A stretch of 64,000 nucleotides of DNA, taken from positions 1 through 64,000 of the forward strand of contig NZ_FQTW01000002.1 of the NCBI RefSeq assembly GCF_900129035.1. The letters are read 5' to 3'. The position numbers and the translations under genes were made by a program. This stretch comes from Psychroflexus salarius (GTDB lineage Bacteria; Bacteroidota; Bacteroidia; Flavobacteriales; Flavobacteriaceae). How positions within the stretch are numbered: the stretch's first letter is position 1; each line of letters opens with the position of its first letter. The notes under the pieces were generated by a model that was not told the origin of the DNA, did not search any database, and saw nothing but the letters and a program-made list of their open reading frames with translations. Positions 26,038-34,807 of this stretch are shown here, piece after piece.

Positions 26038-26463
26038 TTAAGCATCTATTAATTCACCATTCAATTTTACTTGATAGTTAATTTCAACACTTGCCTCAAG
26101 CATTTTAGACACACTACAATAGGAGTCGAATGAGAGTTTAACCGCTCTTAAAGCTTTATTTTCAGGAACATCACCTTCAATTTTTACGAGTAAATCTATA
26201 CTTTCAAACACTTTTGGAACAGTGTCTTTTCTATGGCCTTCAACTTCAACCTGTAAATCATCTATGGTGAGTTGTTGCTTTTCAAGAATATGCACAATAT
26301 CAATACTACTACAGCTCGCAATACTCATCAAAATTAATTCCATTGGGCTAGCCGCTTTTGGGTTCTCGGCAGTAGAATTATACATCTCGACTTCATGACC
26401 TAAACTGTTTTTGGCTTTAAAATGGACGCTTGAATTGACTTGTTTCTTGAGTTGTATTTTCAT
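26038..26463 (-). CDS. OsmC/YhfA-family protein
   Basis: The 141-residue OsmC-fold protein has the two conserved redox cysteines in 'LMSIASCSSIDIV' (Cys about 53) and 'DSYCSVSKML' (Cys about 119). The first is followed by a long helix, as in the OsmC/Ohr superfamily. Members reduce organic hydroperoxides as dimers in the cytoplasm. The arrangement 'ASPMELILMSIASCSSID' and the length are closer to the YhfA-like branch, whose substrate is unknown, than to true Ohr. It has no close partner gene: metK starts on the other strand 206 bases away. Confidence 0.85.
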   Translation of the reverse strand: MKIQLKKQVNSSVHFKAKNSLGHEVEMYNSTAENPKAASPMELILMSIASCSSIDIVHILEKQQLTIDDLQVEVEGHRKDTVPKVFESIDLLVKIEGDVPENKALRAVKLSFDSYCSVSKMLEASVEINYQVKLNGELIDA

Positions 26464-26549
26464 TTTAATTTTTGTTACAAATTAAGTGAAAATGCAGCAG
26501 TTGACATCCTAAATATACGTTAAGCCTCATTTTTGAATTAATTAATTTT

Positions 26550-26557
26550 TATATTTG
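26550..26557 (+). promoter_or_regulatory. Promoter -7 box of metK
   Basis: TATATTTG places the transcription start at about 26562, exactly at the first base-paired positions of the riboswitch. A TTTTG at 26531-26535 may act as the -33 element, although the 14-base spacing is short. Confidence 0.55.
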
Positions 26558-26559
26558 CA

Positions 26560-26622
26560 TCGAGGAAAGATTTGAACTGCTTGCAACCTCTAAAAATGCT
26601 AAACTCAGTACGCTTTTAGATG
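26560..26622 (+). ncRNA. SAM-sensing riboswitch (SAM-I-like, Bacteroidota form)
   Basis: The metK leader contains GAGGAAAGATTTGAACTG, then GCTTGCAACCTC, then AAAAATGCTAAA. The GCAACC and TGCTAA blocks are the conserved core of the SAM-I (S-box) aptamer. GAGG (26562-26565) pairs with CCTC (26587-26590). The rest follows the compact form found upstream of methionine genes in flavobacteria. No terminator hairpin with a T run follows, so control is more likely at translation. TTGTTTT (26632-26638) and AAAACAA (26656-26662) next to the start codon could pair. Repression of SAM synthetase by its product is the expected logic. Confidence 0.75.
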
Positions 26623-26669
26623 TGCCATCAGTTGTTTTGTCTCTCCTTTTCATTAAAAAACAAATTGTT

Positions 26670-27923
26670 ATGGCTTATTTATTTACCTCAGAAAGTGTTT
26701 CAGAAGGACATCCCGATAAAATTGCAGACCAAATTAGCGATGCACTACTCGATTATTTTTTAGCGTTTGATGAAAACTCGAAAGTGGCTTGTGAAACTTT
26801 AGTAACCACAGGTCAGGTTGTTTTGGCTGGCGAAGTGCGTAGTAATACTTATCTTGATGTGCAACAAGTGGCGCGTGATGTTATTAACGATATTGGTTAT
26901 ACCAAAGGCGACTATAAATTTAGTGGCGATTCTTGCGGTGTTATTTCGTTAATTCATGAACAATCTCAAGAAATTTATCAAGGTGTTGATAAAACTGACA
27001 AAGAAAACCAAGGTGCTGGCGACCAAGGTATGATGTTTGGCTACGCCACCAACGAAACCGAAAGCTATATGCCATTGGCATTAGACATATCTCACAAAAT
27101 TTTAATCGAATTGGCTAAACTACGTCGTGAAGGGAAAGAGTTAACTTATTTACGACCAGATGCTAAAGCGCAAGTGACCATTGAATACAGTGATGATCAT
27201 AAACCGATGCGAATTGACACGATTGTAATTTCTACACAACACGACCAATTTGATACCGATGATTCTAAAATGCTGGAACAAATTAAAACCGATATGCAAA
27301 AGGTCTTAATGCCACGAGTTAAAGCTTTATTTAGTGAAGAAATTCAAGCTTTGTTTAATGATGAAATTACCTACCACATTAACCCAACCGGCAAATTTGT
27401 CATTGGTGGACCACATGGCGACTCTGGTTTAACCGGACGTAAAATTATAGTTGACACTTATGGTGGTAAAGGCGCACATGGCGGCGGCGCATTTTCAGGA
27501 AAAGACCCTAGCAAAGTAGACCGTTCGGCGGCATATGCATCGCGACATATTGCTAAAAATATGGTGGCTGCTGGTATTGCTGATGAAGTTTTAGTGCAAG
27601 TTTCGTACGCCATTGGCGTGAGCAAACCGACATCAATTACCGTTAATACTACCAACAAACATATTGACGTAACTGATGGCGAAATTGCTAAAAAAATTAG
27701 TCAGATTTTTGACATGCGTCCTGGTATGATCGAAAAACGACTTAAACTAAGAAACCCGATTTACAGAGAAACTTCAGCTTATGGCCACATGGGTAAATCG
27801 CCTAAAACTGAAACTAAAGTTTATAAATCTAATTATTCAGGTGAAGTAAAAAAAGAAGTTGAGTTGTTTACTTGGGAAAAACTGGATTACGTTAACCAAT
27901 TAAAGGAAGCTTTTGGTATTTAA
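26670..27923 (+). CDS. metK: S-adenosylmethionine synthetase
   Basis: The 417-residue enzyme makes S-adenosylmethionine from methionine and ATP. Signature stretches are '[16 protein letters not shown]' near the N terminus, '[12 protein letters not shown]' (about 120), the P-loop-like '[20 protein letters not shown]' (about 250) and '[19 protein letters not shown]'. The ATG at 26670 gives the universal N terminus '[16 protein letters not shown]'; the frame open from 26622 lies inside the leader RNA. It stands alone behind a SAM riboswitch and its own promoter. Confidence 0.96.
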   Translation: MAYLFTSESVSEGHPDKIADQISDALLDYFLAFDENSKVACETLVTTGQVVLAGEVRSNTYLDVQQVARDVINDIGYTKGDYKFSGDSCGVISLIHEQSQEIYQGVDKTDKENQGAGDQGMMFGYATNETESYMPLALDISHKILIELAKLRREGKELTYLRPDAKAQVTIEYSDDHKPMRIDTIVISTQHDQFDTDDSKMLEQIKTDMQKVLMPRVKALFSEEIQALFNDEITYHINPTGKFVIGGPHGDSGLTGRKIIVDTYGGKGAHGGGAFSGKDPSKVDRSAAYASRHIAKNMVAAGIADEVLVQVSYAIGVSKPTSITVNTTNKHIDVTDGEIAKKISQIFDMRPGMIEKRLKLRNPIYRETSAYGHMGKSPKTETKVYKSNYSGEVKKEVELFTWEKLDYVNQLKEAFGI

Positions 27924-28024
27924 AGTTTAGATAAGCTGAAGCATATAAAGCTTTTTTACATTTAGAGCAATATTGATTTGAACTTGTTGTCACCAATTGA
28001 TTAATAAGTTTGAAATAGGTAATA

Positions 28025-28095
28025 ATACCAAATCTCCTATAAAATAAGATAAATAAATAGTTTCTAATTGCCTTTCTCTTCGTTAAAAAAATAGA
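28025..28095. repeat. Dispersed short repeat, copy 4
   Basis: It starts with ATACCAAAT (28025-28033), continues CTCCTATAAAATAAGATAAA, similar to the 23087 copy, and ends with AAAAATAGACTTAATGCTAA, similar to the middle of the 24269 element. It lies between the converging metK and receptor genes. No right-hand terminal repeat is clear. Confidence 0.45.
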
Positions 28096-28102
28096 CTTAA
28101 TG

Positions 28103-30787
28103 CTAAAGCTTATAACTGATACTTAATAAAAACGTGCGTGGTTGTATAAAAGTTCTGCGGTCTATGGCTGTAAATTCTGATAACGAATTTTCACGTCTAA
28201 AATCGATATCAAACAAATTTGTAGCACTTAACTCAAAAGCCCACGGAGACGACTCTTTATTGTAGTATAATGAAGCATCAGCGAGCTCAAAACGGTTGCT
28301 ATTATTAGTGGTATTGTTTTTAAAATATGTGTAGTTGTAATTGAAATTGAAAATAAAATCGGTCCAAAAATCATATTCAAGCTCAAGGTCTGGTGACCAG
28401 CGTGTAAATTTGTTTTTAAGGTTAGTAGAATTAAGTTCACTAAAACTATGGCGCATGTTAAGCGTCAAGTTAGGTAAATCATCAAAACGGGTTCGAACAC
28501 GAACATTATAGGCGTATGAATTAGATTGATAATCGATGACTGATTGATTAATAATCCTGGAGTAGTTAGACCAATTGGCATTACCACTTAGGCTAAAACT
28601 AAAGTCAGGAATACGCTTAGTTATATTTCCAGATAATAAAAAGCGTTCTTCTGGCAAGTCGGTAAAAATACTGGTAACCACTTGGTCGATGCCTTCAATT
28701 TCAGTTTGGTTTCTAATACTTGATTCGCGGTAATTATAATTAGCACTTAAATTATAATTAAGCCCTTTAAACAGGCTAAAACTTGAATAAAACAAACGTA
28801 AACTGTTATAAATTTGGTTTTCTAAATTAGCGTTACCTTGGTAAAGTTGATTAAAATTTGTAAGTCTTAAGCGGTTTGCAAAATTATTAACATTACTGAA
28901 GTTAGAACGTCTATTGTACTCAAGCTTCAGTTTTTCTGAATTATTAAATTCATATTCTACAAAGAGCTCTGGCAACCAGACGCCTTGAGTTTTATTGGCG
29001 ATTTCGGTTTGGTATTGTTGCGCTTTCCAGTCGAATAGCTGATAAACAATTCCTGGACGTAAAACTAATTTTCCGATTTGAGTTTTATATTGAAACCCTG
29101 CGTAAGGCGTGCTTAAACTGAAGTCTAATCGGTTATTGAAGTTGGCATTTTGAAAACTTTGACGATTGCCGTTGTTTAAAATTTGCTCATCTAAGGTATT
29201 ATAATCAGATTGAAATAAACGAAAACCCGCTTTAGGGTAAACATGATGAAAATCGGCCAACACCCAATAATGCTTAGCGTTTAACTTGACTGAATTTAAA
29301 CGGTTATAAACATCTTGATTGAGGTTATAAGTTTCATCTTCATTAACCAACGGAATTAAATCGCTAAAAATAGCCTGATTAAAATCCCACAAACGATTGG
29401 TGTTTTGCTCCTTATGGCTTAAAGTAGCTTCTACTTTTGTGGTATGTTTATATGAAAACTGCTTATTAAGATTAAACACCTGAGAAACTTCAACTTGGTC
29501 TGGCTTTGCTAAAGTATTAACAAACTCAGTACTGTTGTTGATAGTGGAGTTCAAATTGGTTAATTGATTACCTTCATTATATTTCACTGTGGTATTAGCG
29601 CGTAAATCGATGGTATTAATATCACTGTAACGCAACTTAATTTTGTTAATACTAAAAAGCAAACGCTGCTGCGTAGTGAGGTCTCTAAACTCGTTGGCTT
29701 GATTACCGGTTTGGTAGGCAATGTCTTGCTGATTGAGCTGATCTTGCTTGCTTTTGTTAAAAATACTGTAAGCATCGAGATTGGTTTTAGCACCTAAGCG
29801 TTGTGAAATACTTCCTGCCACAAAATCGTTTTTATTGTAAACGAAATCTGTATTTTGAAGAAATTGTGCAAAATCGTCTCGGTACAAGCTAAAATAAGCC
29901 GACGGATCTTCTAGGCTTAGGCCAATGCCGCCTTCAAAATCGATATAATCTTGAACGGTAAAGGATTTTTGCCCGATGTTATTAACATCAGCAATGACGT
30001 TAATAGCGGTGTTTGGGCTATAATAAAAGAGTTTAGGATGAAACAGAAAGCGGTCTTCTACACCACCACCAGCTTGAATATCGCCAAAAGCAAACTTCTT
30101 TTTACCTTCTTTAAGTTTAATGTTTAATGCCAGTTGGTCGCTATCTTCCAGGCCTTTTAAAAAAGCTACATCGCTGTAATTATCTAAAGCTTCAACCTCG
30201 TCGACAGCATCGGCAGGAATGTTGTTGACGCCTAATTTTTCATCACCCGTAAAAAAAGTTTTACCATCGACCATAAGTTTGGTAACAGGTTTTCCGTTAA
30301 CGGTAACATTACCAGCCTTATCGACCTCTAGGCCAGGCAATTTTTTTAAAATATCACGCAGTTTACGTTCTTCGCCGGTTTTAAATTGGTCGGTGCGGTA
30401 AGTAATGGTATCTTCTTTAACCACGACAGCCATTTCTTGTTGGATAATGACTTCTTCTAAGCTGGTAGTGCTGGGCTGCATTTGGTAGTTTTTTTCAAGA
30501 TCGGCTGAAAGCTGAATGGTATCGTTAACTTTTTTAAAGCCCAAATGGGTAATCTCGATTAAATAAGACGTGCTATCGGCTAAATTGAGCTTGTATTGGC
30601 CTTTGGTACTGCTAATGCTAAAGGTAATACCCGCATCAGGATTATTTAAAGGAGAAGCTATCACGTTAGTATTGGGTAAAGCTTGCTGTAAACTATCGGT
30701 AATTTGACCTGTGAGTTGGTGAGATTGGGCTAAACTGAGTTGAAAACTAAGAAATAAACAAAAGAATAGGAGATTGGTTTTTGGCAT
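28103..30787 (-). CDS. TonB-receptor-like outer-membrane beta-barrel protein
   Basis: The 894-residue protein has a signal peptide (ending 'QLSLAQ'), a carboxypeptidase-regulatory-like domain (about 24-105, 'LTGQITDSLQQALPNTNVIA'), a plug-like domain (about 125-225, 'RKLRDILKKLPGLEVDKAGN' and 'KLMVDGKTFFTGD') and a C-terminal barrel of about 650 residues ending in 'FLLSISYKL'. The TonB box is not clear, so energy coupling is uncertain. This barrel type is often found beside GLPGLI proteins. Here it is the last gene of the unit that begins with a secreted peptide (31809) and a GLPGLI gene (31506). I infer that it moves, receives or displays a partner of these small proteins. Confidence 0.85.
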   Translation of the reverse strand: MPKTNLLFFCLFLSFQLSLAQSHQLTGQITDSLQQALPNTNVIASPLNNPDAGITFSISSTKGQYKLNLADSTSYLIEITHLGFKKVNDTIQLSADLEKNYQMQPSTTSLEEVIIQQEMAVVVKEDTITYRTDQFKTGEERKLRDILKKLPGLEVDKAGNVTVNGKPVTKLMVDGKTFFTGDEKLGVNNIPADAVDEVEALDNYSDVAFLKGLEDSDQLALNIKLKEGKKKFAFGDIQAGGGVEDRFLFHPKLFYYSPNTAINVIADVNNIGQKSFTVQDYIDFEGGIGLSLEDPSAYFSLYRDDFAQFLQNTDFVYNKNDFVAGSISQRLGAKTNLDAYSIFNKSKQDQLNQQDIAYQTGNQANEFRDLTTQQRLLFSINKIKLRYSDINTIDLRANTTVKYNEGNQLTNLNSTINNSTEFVNTLAKPDQVEVSQVFNLNKQFSYKHTTKVEATLSHKEQNTNRLWDFNQAIFSDLIPLVNEDETYNLNQDVYNRLNSVKLNAKHYWVLADFHHVYPKAGFRLFQSDYNTLDEQILNNGNRQSFQNANFNNRLDFSLSTPYAGFQYKTQIGKLVLRPGIVYQLFDWKAQQYQTEIANKTQGVWLPELFVEYEFNNSEKLKLEYNRRSNFSNVNNFANRLRLTNFNQLYQGNANLENQIYNSLRLFYSSFSLFKGLNYNLSANYNYRESSIRNQTEIEGIDQVVTSIFTDLPEERFLLSGNITKRIPDFSFSLSGNANWSNYSRIINQSVIDYQSNSYAYNVRVRTRFDDLPNLTLNMRHSFSELNSTNLKNKFTRWSPDLELEYDFWTDFIFNFNYNYTYFKNNTTNNSNRFELADASLYYNKESSPWAFELSATNLFDIDFRRENSLSEFTAIDRRTFIQPRTFLLSISYKL

Positions 30788-30795
30788 TGAGTTAT

Positions 30796-31506
30796 TTAGG
30801 GTTTTTGAAATAATGCATTAGCTGCTTTAGATACTGTTTTTTGGTAGGCTTCAAAACTGATAATCTCTTGATTTTTAGGCATAAGCTTTATAGCTTCGGT
30901 TGTTGGTTCGATAGACTTTAGCTGAATTATAATCGTCTCGTTAATAACTACTTTAACCACCAGACCTGGTAACCCAATATATTTTTTAGGACCGATATTT
31001 AATGGTATATCTTTGGTGTACCAAAGTTTAACATTATCATCTTTATTTTCGGCTAGATAGCATTTATAACCATTGATTAAAACAGGTTGATTATTAATTA
31101 GTTTAAAATCTTTGGGTTGAAATTTAACATAAAATGTTTTTGAGTTTATACTTTTTTTAAAAACATAATTATCATTTTTTAAGTCTATGTAGTAAAATTC
31201 AGACTTTTGAAATAATAGGTTATTTATGTTTCGTAAAATCTCACTAGTAGCATCAGTAGATAAAGTCTTTTTTTTGTAACTGAAGGCTTTGCTAGAATTA
31301 GCAATAATAAAAAAATCTATTGGACGTGAATTTTCAAGCATTTTTTTAAAATAGGAAGCACTAGATTTTAGATTATTATTCTCGTTAAGACGTTTATACA
31401 ATACATCTTTATCTTGAGAGATGCTATAAGTAATTTTATAGTTTTGTGCTTGATTGAAATTTACACAAAACATAAATAAAATCACTAAAAAAAGTTTTTC
31501 TTTCAT
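30796..31506 (-). CDS. GLPGLI family protein G1
   Basis: The 236-residue secreted protein has a signal peptide ending 'NFNQAQ'. The diagnostic parts of the GLPGLI family (TIGR01200/PF09697, function unknown) are all there: 'INGYKCYLAE' (Cys149), 'LWYTKDIPLNIGP' and 'KYIGLPGLVVKV' (motif at 178-182). The start is ATG at 31506, because the ten extra codons from 31536 would precede a complete signal peptide. It lies 57 bases after peptide P1 and eight bases before the receptor gene, so it links the peptide with the outer-membrane protein. Confidence 0.88.
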   Translation of the reverse strand: MKEKLFLVILFMFCVNFNQAQNYKITYSISQDKDVLYKRLNENNNLKSSASYFKKMLENSRPIDFFIIANSSKAFSYKKKTLSTDATSEILRNINNLLFQKSEFYYIDLKNDNYVFKKSINSKTFYVKFQPKDFKLINNQPVLINGYKCYLAENKDDNVKLWYTKDIPLNIGPKKYIGLPGLVVKVVINETIIIQLKSIEPTTEAIKLMPKNQEIISFEAYQKTVSKAANALFQKP

Positions 31507-31563
31507 AATAACAAAGTAATAATGGTGCTCAAGCATAATAACTTAAGAACCATAAATTTAAGA

Positions 31564-31809
31564 TTAATCTGCTAAACAACTTTCATAAACTGCATTATGA
31601 TAAGCAACATACAGGTCGTTGTTTTCGCTGCTGCCAGAAGCTTCTTCACCGAATACAAAATGTGCAAAATGATAAGTTGCTAATCTTGCTTGACGATTAC
31701 AATCTGTTGGGTTGCCTTCTTCCTGAATAGTGGCTTGTTTTGAAGTTGAAAAACTACTTAAACTTAAGGTCATCGCACTTAAAGCGATGATAGATAATAC
31801 TTTTTTCAT
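31564..31809 (-). CDS. Small secreted Cys-bracketed peptide P1
   Basis: The 81-residue precursor starts with the signal peptide 'MKKVLSIIALSAMTLSLSSF', shared nearly unchanged by P2, P4 and P5. A short acidic linker leads to 'TDC', then 40 residues and a second Cys in 'YESCLAD'. The span between the cysteines is predicted as two helices. One disulfide would close it into a helical hairpin. No family is recognised. It is the first gene of the unit P1-G1-receptor and lies downstream of repeat copy A. Confidence 0.75.
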   Translation of the reverse strand: MKKVLSIIALSAMTLSLSSFSTSKQATIQEEGNPTDCNRQARLATYHFAHFVFGEEASGSSENNDLYVAYHNAVYESCLAD

Positions 31810-31881
31810 GGTATTATATTTTAAAAATTAAATGTCAGTTTTTCATCATAACGGATGGTGTTTTCAGCACAAAGGCTGTAA

Positions 31882-31908
31882 TTGGCTTCATGAAAATTCT
31901 TATCTTTG
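31882..31908 (+). promoter_or_regulatory. Divergent promoter of small RNA A
   Basis: TTG at 31882-31884, a 16-base gap and TATCTTTG at 31901-31908 form the best promoter in the repeat. It points away from the P1 gene. The same sequence is kept in copies B and C. Confidence 0.7.
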
Positions 31909-31913
31909 CATTG

Positions 31914-31985
31914 CAAGCGAGATGTGATTTTTCATGTCTTAAATTGGCGGAACGCTTTTCATCCCGAAAAGCGTTTCCTTTTTTT
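31914..31985 (+). ncRNA. Candidate small RNA, copy A
   Basis: About 70 bases lie between the promoter's expected start and an intrinsic terminator: stem AACGCTTTT/AAAAGCGTT (31951-31959 and 31967-31975), loop CATCCCG, then a 7-T run (31979-31985). There is no reading frame of note (the ATG is followed at once by TGA). The unit is repeated three times with the stem preserved. Function is unknown; it could act on the divergent peptide operons, but I see no clear complementarity. Confidence 0.6.
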
Positions 31986-32350
31986 AAAAATTAGAAGAAC
32001 GCATTTGTTTTTATTTAACTATTTGATGTAAAGCTAAAAAAAACAACAATATAAGCTTAATTCTAAATGTTAAATTTTATATTCTTTTCAAAATAAGTTT
32101 AATTATTTACAATATAAATAATTTATTAAGGTCTTTTCTGTTGGTTTGATATTTTTACATGCTTTTGTAGATGTTTTAATTTGAATGTTATAATGACTTC
32201 AATAGAACTCACATTAAGGTATAACTAACAATAAATATAAGAAAGAGGAAGTTTTTCATTTATGTAATTTATCGGTGTAAGGATTGGCTTAAATATTCCT
32301 TTCTTGTCATACTTTTATTGACATTAGGAAATTCAATTTTATGTTTTTTG

Positions 32351-33061
32351 TTACTTGATATCTTGAAGTAGTAGGTTATTTTTTTTCAATTCTTTACTAT
32401 ATTCACTTTCAGTCAAAAACCTGTAATCGTTTTTTTCAATAATTGGTTTGCCTTCCTTTTTTCTTTTAATGTTTGTTGCTAAATAGGTAATTAAACCGTT
32501 TTTGACCTCAGCCTTTAAAATTAAACCTGGCAAATTATTAAACGTGTATGGACCATAAGGAAAAGGGATTTTTTTTGTGAACCACGCATATATTTTTCCT
32601 TTTTGATTAAGAATTAGTTCAGCTTTATAGCAAGTAAAACCTAAAATCTCTTCTGTTTCGTTTAAGATTTTCCACTTATTTTTATAGATAACATTAGTTT
32701 TACTAAGCAAAGTAGAAGTATAATAAGTTCTTTTTTTCATATTATCAAAATAGTAAATTGACTCTCCTCCAGCGTGTCCCTCAAAATAATTAAATTTTGG
32801 TTTAGCATCGCTTCGTAGTTGTTCTCGAACAGCATATTTAGCAGCCTTAGCGTTAAAAACCAGCTTAGATTGGACTTCTTTAAAGGTCTCAGCTTGTTTG
32901 GAAATGAAAAATTTTGTGCTTTTATCTTTCATAGTTTTAAGAGATTTATTCAAAATCTCATTGTCTAGCTGTAAGATATAATCAACCTCATAAACACCAT
33001 TAGTTTGAGCATAAGAAAAGTAGCAAAATATTAAGCTTATAAATAATATTAATTTCTTCAT
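32351..33061 (-). CDS. GLPGLI family protein G2 (no peptide partner)
   Basis: The 236-residue protein has a signal peptide ending 'YFSYAQ' and the family core 'ILGFTCYKAEL', 'AWFTKKIPFPYGP' and 'FNNLPGLILKAEV', so the first Gly of the motif is Asn. It lies 11 bases after G3 with no room for a peptide gene between, and it is the last gene of the P4-to-G2 transcription unit. No terminator is evident after it. Function is unknown, as for the family. Confidence 0.85.
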   Translation of the reverse strand: MKKLILFISLIFCYFSYAQTNGVYEVDYILQLDNEILNKSLKTMKDKSTKFFISKQAETFKEVQSKLVFNAKAAKYAVREQLRSDAKPKFNYFEGHAGGESIYYFDNMKKRTYYTSTLLSKTNVIYKNKWKILNETEEILGFTCYKAELILNQKGKIYAWFTKKIPFPYGPYTFNNLPGLILKAEVKNGLITYLATNIKRKKEGKPIIEKNDYRFLTESEYSKELKKNNLLLQDIK

Positions 33062-33072
33062 ATCTAAAACTA

Positions 33073-33804
33073 TTATTTTTTTGAAGGATCAAACCCAAAA
33101 CGCTTCATTTTATTTTTTACTAGTTTCAAAAATTCGTCTTCTGTATAATACTGTTCTACTTTAGGCTGCTTGATTGTTTTAATGGAATTAAAACTTATTT
33201 TCTTCGCTTCTAAGTAGCGATGCCGGTCTTGATAGGCTAAAATCAACCCTGGCAAGCCATTATAATACATCGGTCCTGAATTAATGTTAATTTTTGGAGA
33301 AAACCATACCTTAATATTTTTCTTAATACCATCTGCTGAAAAACTAGCTGTGGCTAAATAACATTTATAGCCTAAAATTGTTTTAATCTTTTGATTATCA
33401 ATACGCCAATTAAATTTTTTGAAATGGTCTTTGATAACTATACCTGAAAAGGATCTACTGTGTAAAAATTTATAATAGTACTCATCTTGTTGATTTTGAT
33501 AATACACCGTACTGGCATCGGCATGTAATTGAAGGCTAGGTAATAATCCAGGATTTAAATCACTATCCATTATGGGTTTTGTTTTAAATCTTGAAAGGCC
33601 TTGATTAACGATGAGTTGATAGGTTATTCGGTCTTCATAAGGTTTTAAACTTTTAACAATAGATTTTACAAATTCTGCATTTGGAGCCTGACTTTTAATT
33701 GGCTTCAAAGTTAAAGAATAGTTAACCTCAATTGCATTAGTTTGCCCCACCATTGTGGTGAGGCTTACTAAGCAAAACATAAAAGTGATTATTATAAACT
33801 TCAT
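33073..33804 (-). CDS. GLPGLI family protein G3 (no peptide partner)
   Basis: The 243-residue protein has a signal peptide ending 'TTMVGQ' and the core 'ILGYKCYLATA', 'VWFSPKININSGP' and 'YNGLPGLILAYQ'. The intergenic distance to G4 is only 19 bases, so like G2 it has no peptide gene of its own. It may be a duplicate of a neighbouring GLPGLI gene that lost its peptide, or may share one. Its C terminus 'MKRFGFDPSKK' is basic. Confidence 0.85.
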   Translation of the reverse strand: MKFIIITFMFCLVSLTTMVGQTNAIEVNYSLTLKPIKSQAPNAEFVKSIVKSLKPYEDRITYQLIVNQGLSRFKTKPIMDSDLNPGLLPSLQLHADASTVYYQNQQDEYYYKFLHSRSFSGIVIKDHFKKFNWRIDNQKIKTILGYKCYLATASFSADGIKKNIKVWFSPKININSGPMYYNGLPGLILAYQDRHRYLEAKKISFNSIKTIKQPKVEQYYTEDEFLKLVKNKMKRFGFDPSKK

Positions 33805-33823
33805 TGTTAGTTAGTTTAAGTTT

Positions 33824-34516
33824 TTAGCGTGATAATTTTCTATAATCCTCGATCTTAATTGATTCGCCTTTAGTTGGTTTTTGTATATTCTGGTCGTTAA
33901 CTCGTTTAATTTTAGTTGACTCTAATACAAATCCAAAGTTCCATTTATATTCTAACCTTAAAATTAAACCAGGCAGCCCTCTAAACCCAATCGGGCCAAA
34001 CGGTAGGTTAAGTTTTGGAGTAAACCAAGCAACAATCTCTCGCTTTTGATTTTGATTAGTACCGTCACCTTCATTATATCTTAATACTGCTTTTTTGCAT
34101 TTAAAACCAAGTATCTCTTGAGTCATATTTGTAATATGCCAAGATAAGTCAGAAAAAGCAGATTCAATTTTATAAAGTTTTCCGAAAGCATTTTTTTGAG
34201 TAATAAAAATATTGTTAGGTTGATTTCCATAATAAATTGCATCTGCTTTAGCAAAACCTAAAATCATTTTGAATAATTCAGGGTTAGAAGCATCATTAAT
34301 CATTGACTGATTATACTGATATGAAGATTCACCGGCGTTTGCCTTTAATACAAAGTCTAAAGTTGGTAATACCTGTTTTGCTTTCAAAGCCAGTTTGCCG
34401 TAAAACGACTTATTAGATGGTGCTTTTTGATAATTAGTCTTATATGCATAAGTCACTTCAACACCTTGCTGTGCAAGGCATTGAAGTGATATTAAAAATA
34501 TGATTACAAATCGCAT
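33824..34516 (-). CDS. GLPGLI family protein G4 (partner of P2)
   Basis: The 230-residue protein has a signal peptide ending 'LQCLAQ' and the core 'ILGFKCKKAVL', 'AWFTPKLNLPFGP' and 'FRGLPGLILRLEY'. Between the core Cys and the WF motif there is a charged insertion ('NEGDGTNQNQKRE'). The start ATG lies one base after the stop of the P2 gene, so translation of the two is coupled. It is followed by the partnerless G3 and G2. Confidence 0.87.
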   Translation of the reverse strand: MRFVIIFLISLQCLAQQGVEVTYAYKTNYQKAPSNKSFYGKLALKAKQVLPTLDFVLKANAGESSYQYNQSMINDASNPELFKMILGFAKADAIYYGNQPNNIFITQKNAFGKLYKIESAFSDLSWHITNMTQEILGFKCKKAVLRYNEGDGTNQNQKREIVAWFTPKLNLPFGPIGFRGLPGLILRLEYKWNFGFVLESTKIKRVNDQNIQKPTKGESIKIEDYRKLSR

Positions 34517-34517
34517 G

Positions 34518-34754
34518 TTAAAACTTTATCATTAATAACATATAATCTATTCCTGAATCACAAGCTGTATAAACAAAGTTGGTCACACTATAAACTTCAC
34601 TTGGGGATGCTCCCATTTCTTCTGCATTAGAGCCGGCTTCCCATGCTTCAGACATACAGTCTCTTTCTTGAGAGTCATCAGCACTGCTACTATTAAAACT
34701 ACTTAAACTTAAGGTCATCGCACTTAAAGCGATGATAGAACATACTTTTTTCAT
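34518..34754 (-). CDS. Small secreted Cys-bracketed peptide P2
   Basis: This 78-residue precursor has the common signal peptide ('MKKVCSIIALSAMTLSLSSF'). The mature part begins with an acidic stretch and 'RDC', then exactly 31 residues with a central 'GASPSE' turn, then Cys in 'YTACDSG', and a hydrophobic tail 'DYMLLMIKF' not seen in the other peptides. Only the signal-peptide part resembles the 490-bp repeat; the upstream DNA is different. It sits one base before G4. Confidence 0.72.
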   Translation of the reverse strand: MKKVCSIIALSAMTLSLSSFNSSSADDSQERDCMSEAWEAGSNAEEMGASPSEVYSVTNFVYTACDSGIDYMLLMIKF

Positions 34755-34807
34755 GGTATAATTTAGGTGTGGTTAAATATACTATAAACTTCAATTAACT
34801 GTAAACA

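Larger units (their letters stand above)
31732..32228. repeat. Roughly 490-bp direct repeat, copy A
   Basis: This block recurs at 36772-37252 (B) and 38243-38730 (C) in the same orientation. It covers the signal-peptide codons of P1, about 95 bases of 5' region, a divergent promoter, a small terminator-ended transcript, and about 240 bases of AT-rich DNA up to AAGGTATAACTA. The three copies differ by scattered substitutions and a few short indels. All 541 bases between P1 and G2 are this block plus about 120 bases with no feature. Confidence 0.9.

Noticed and set aside
26622-26669. 16 extra codons at the start of metK
   Set aside because: They overlap the leader RNA; the universal MetK N terminus begins at the ATG at 26670.
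31951-31985. The stem-loop in the 490-bp repeat as a terminator for the upstream minus-strand gene
   Set aside because: The T run is on the plus-strand side only; on the minus strand the stem is followed by a GC-containing sequence, so it ends plus-strand transcripts.
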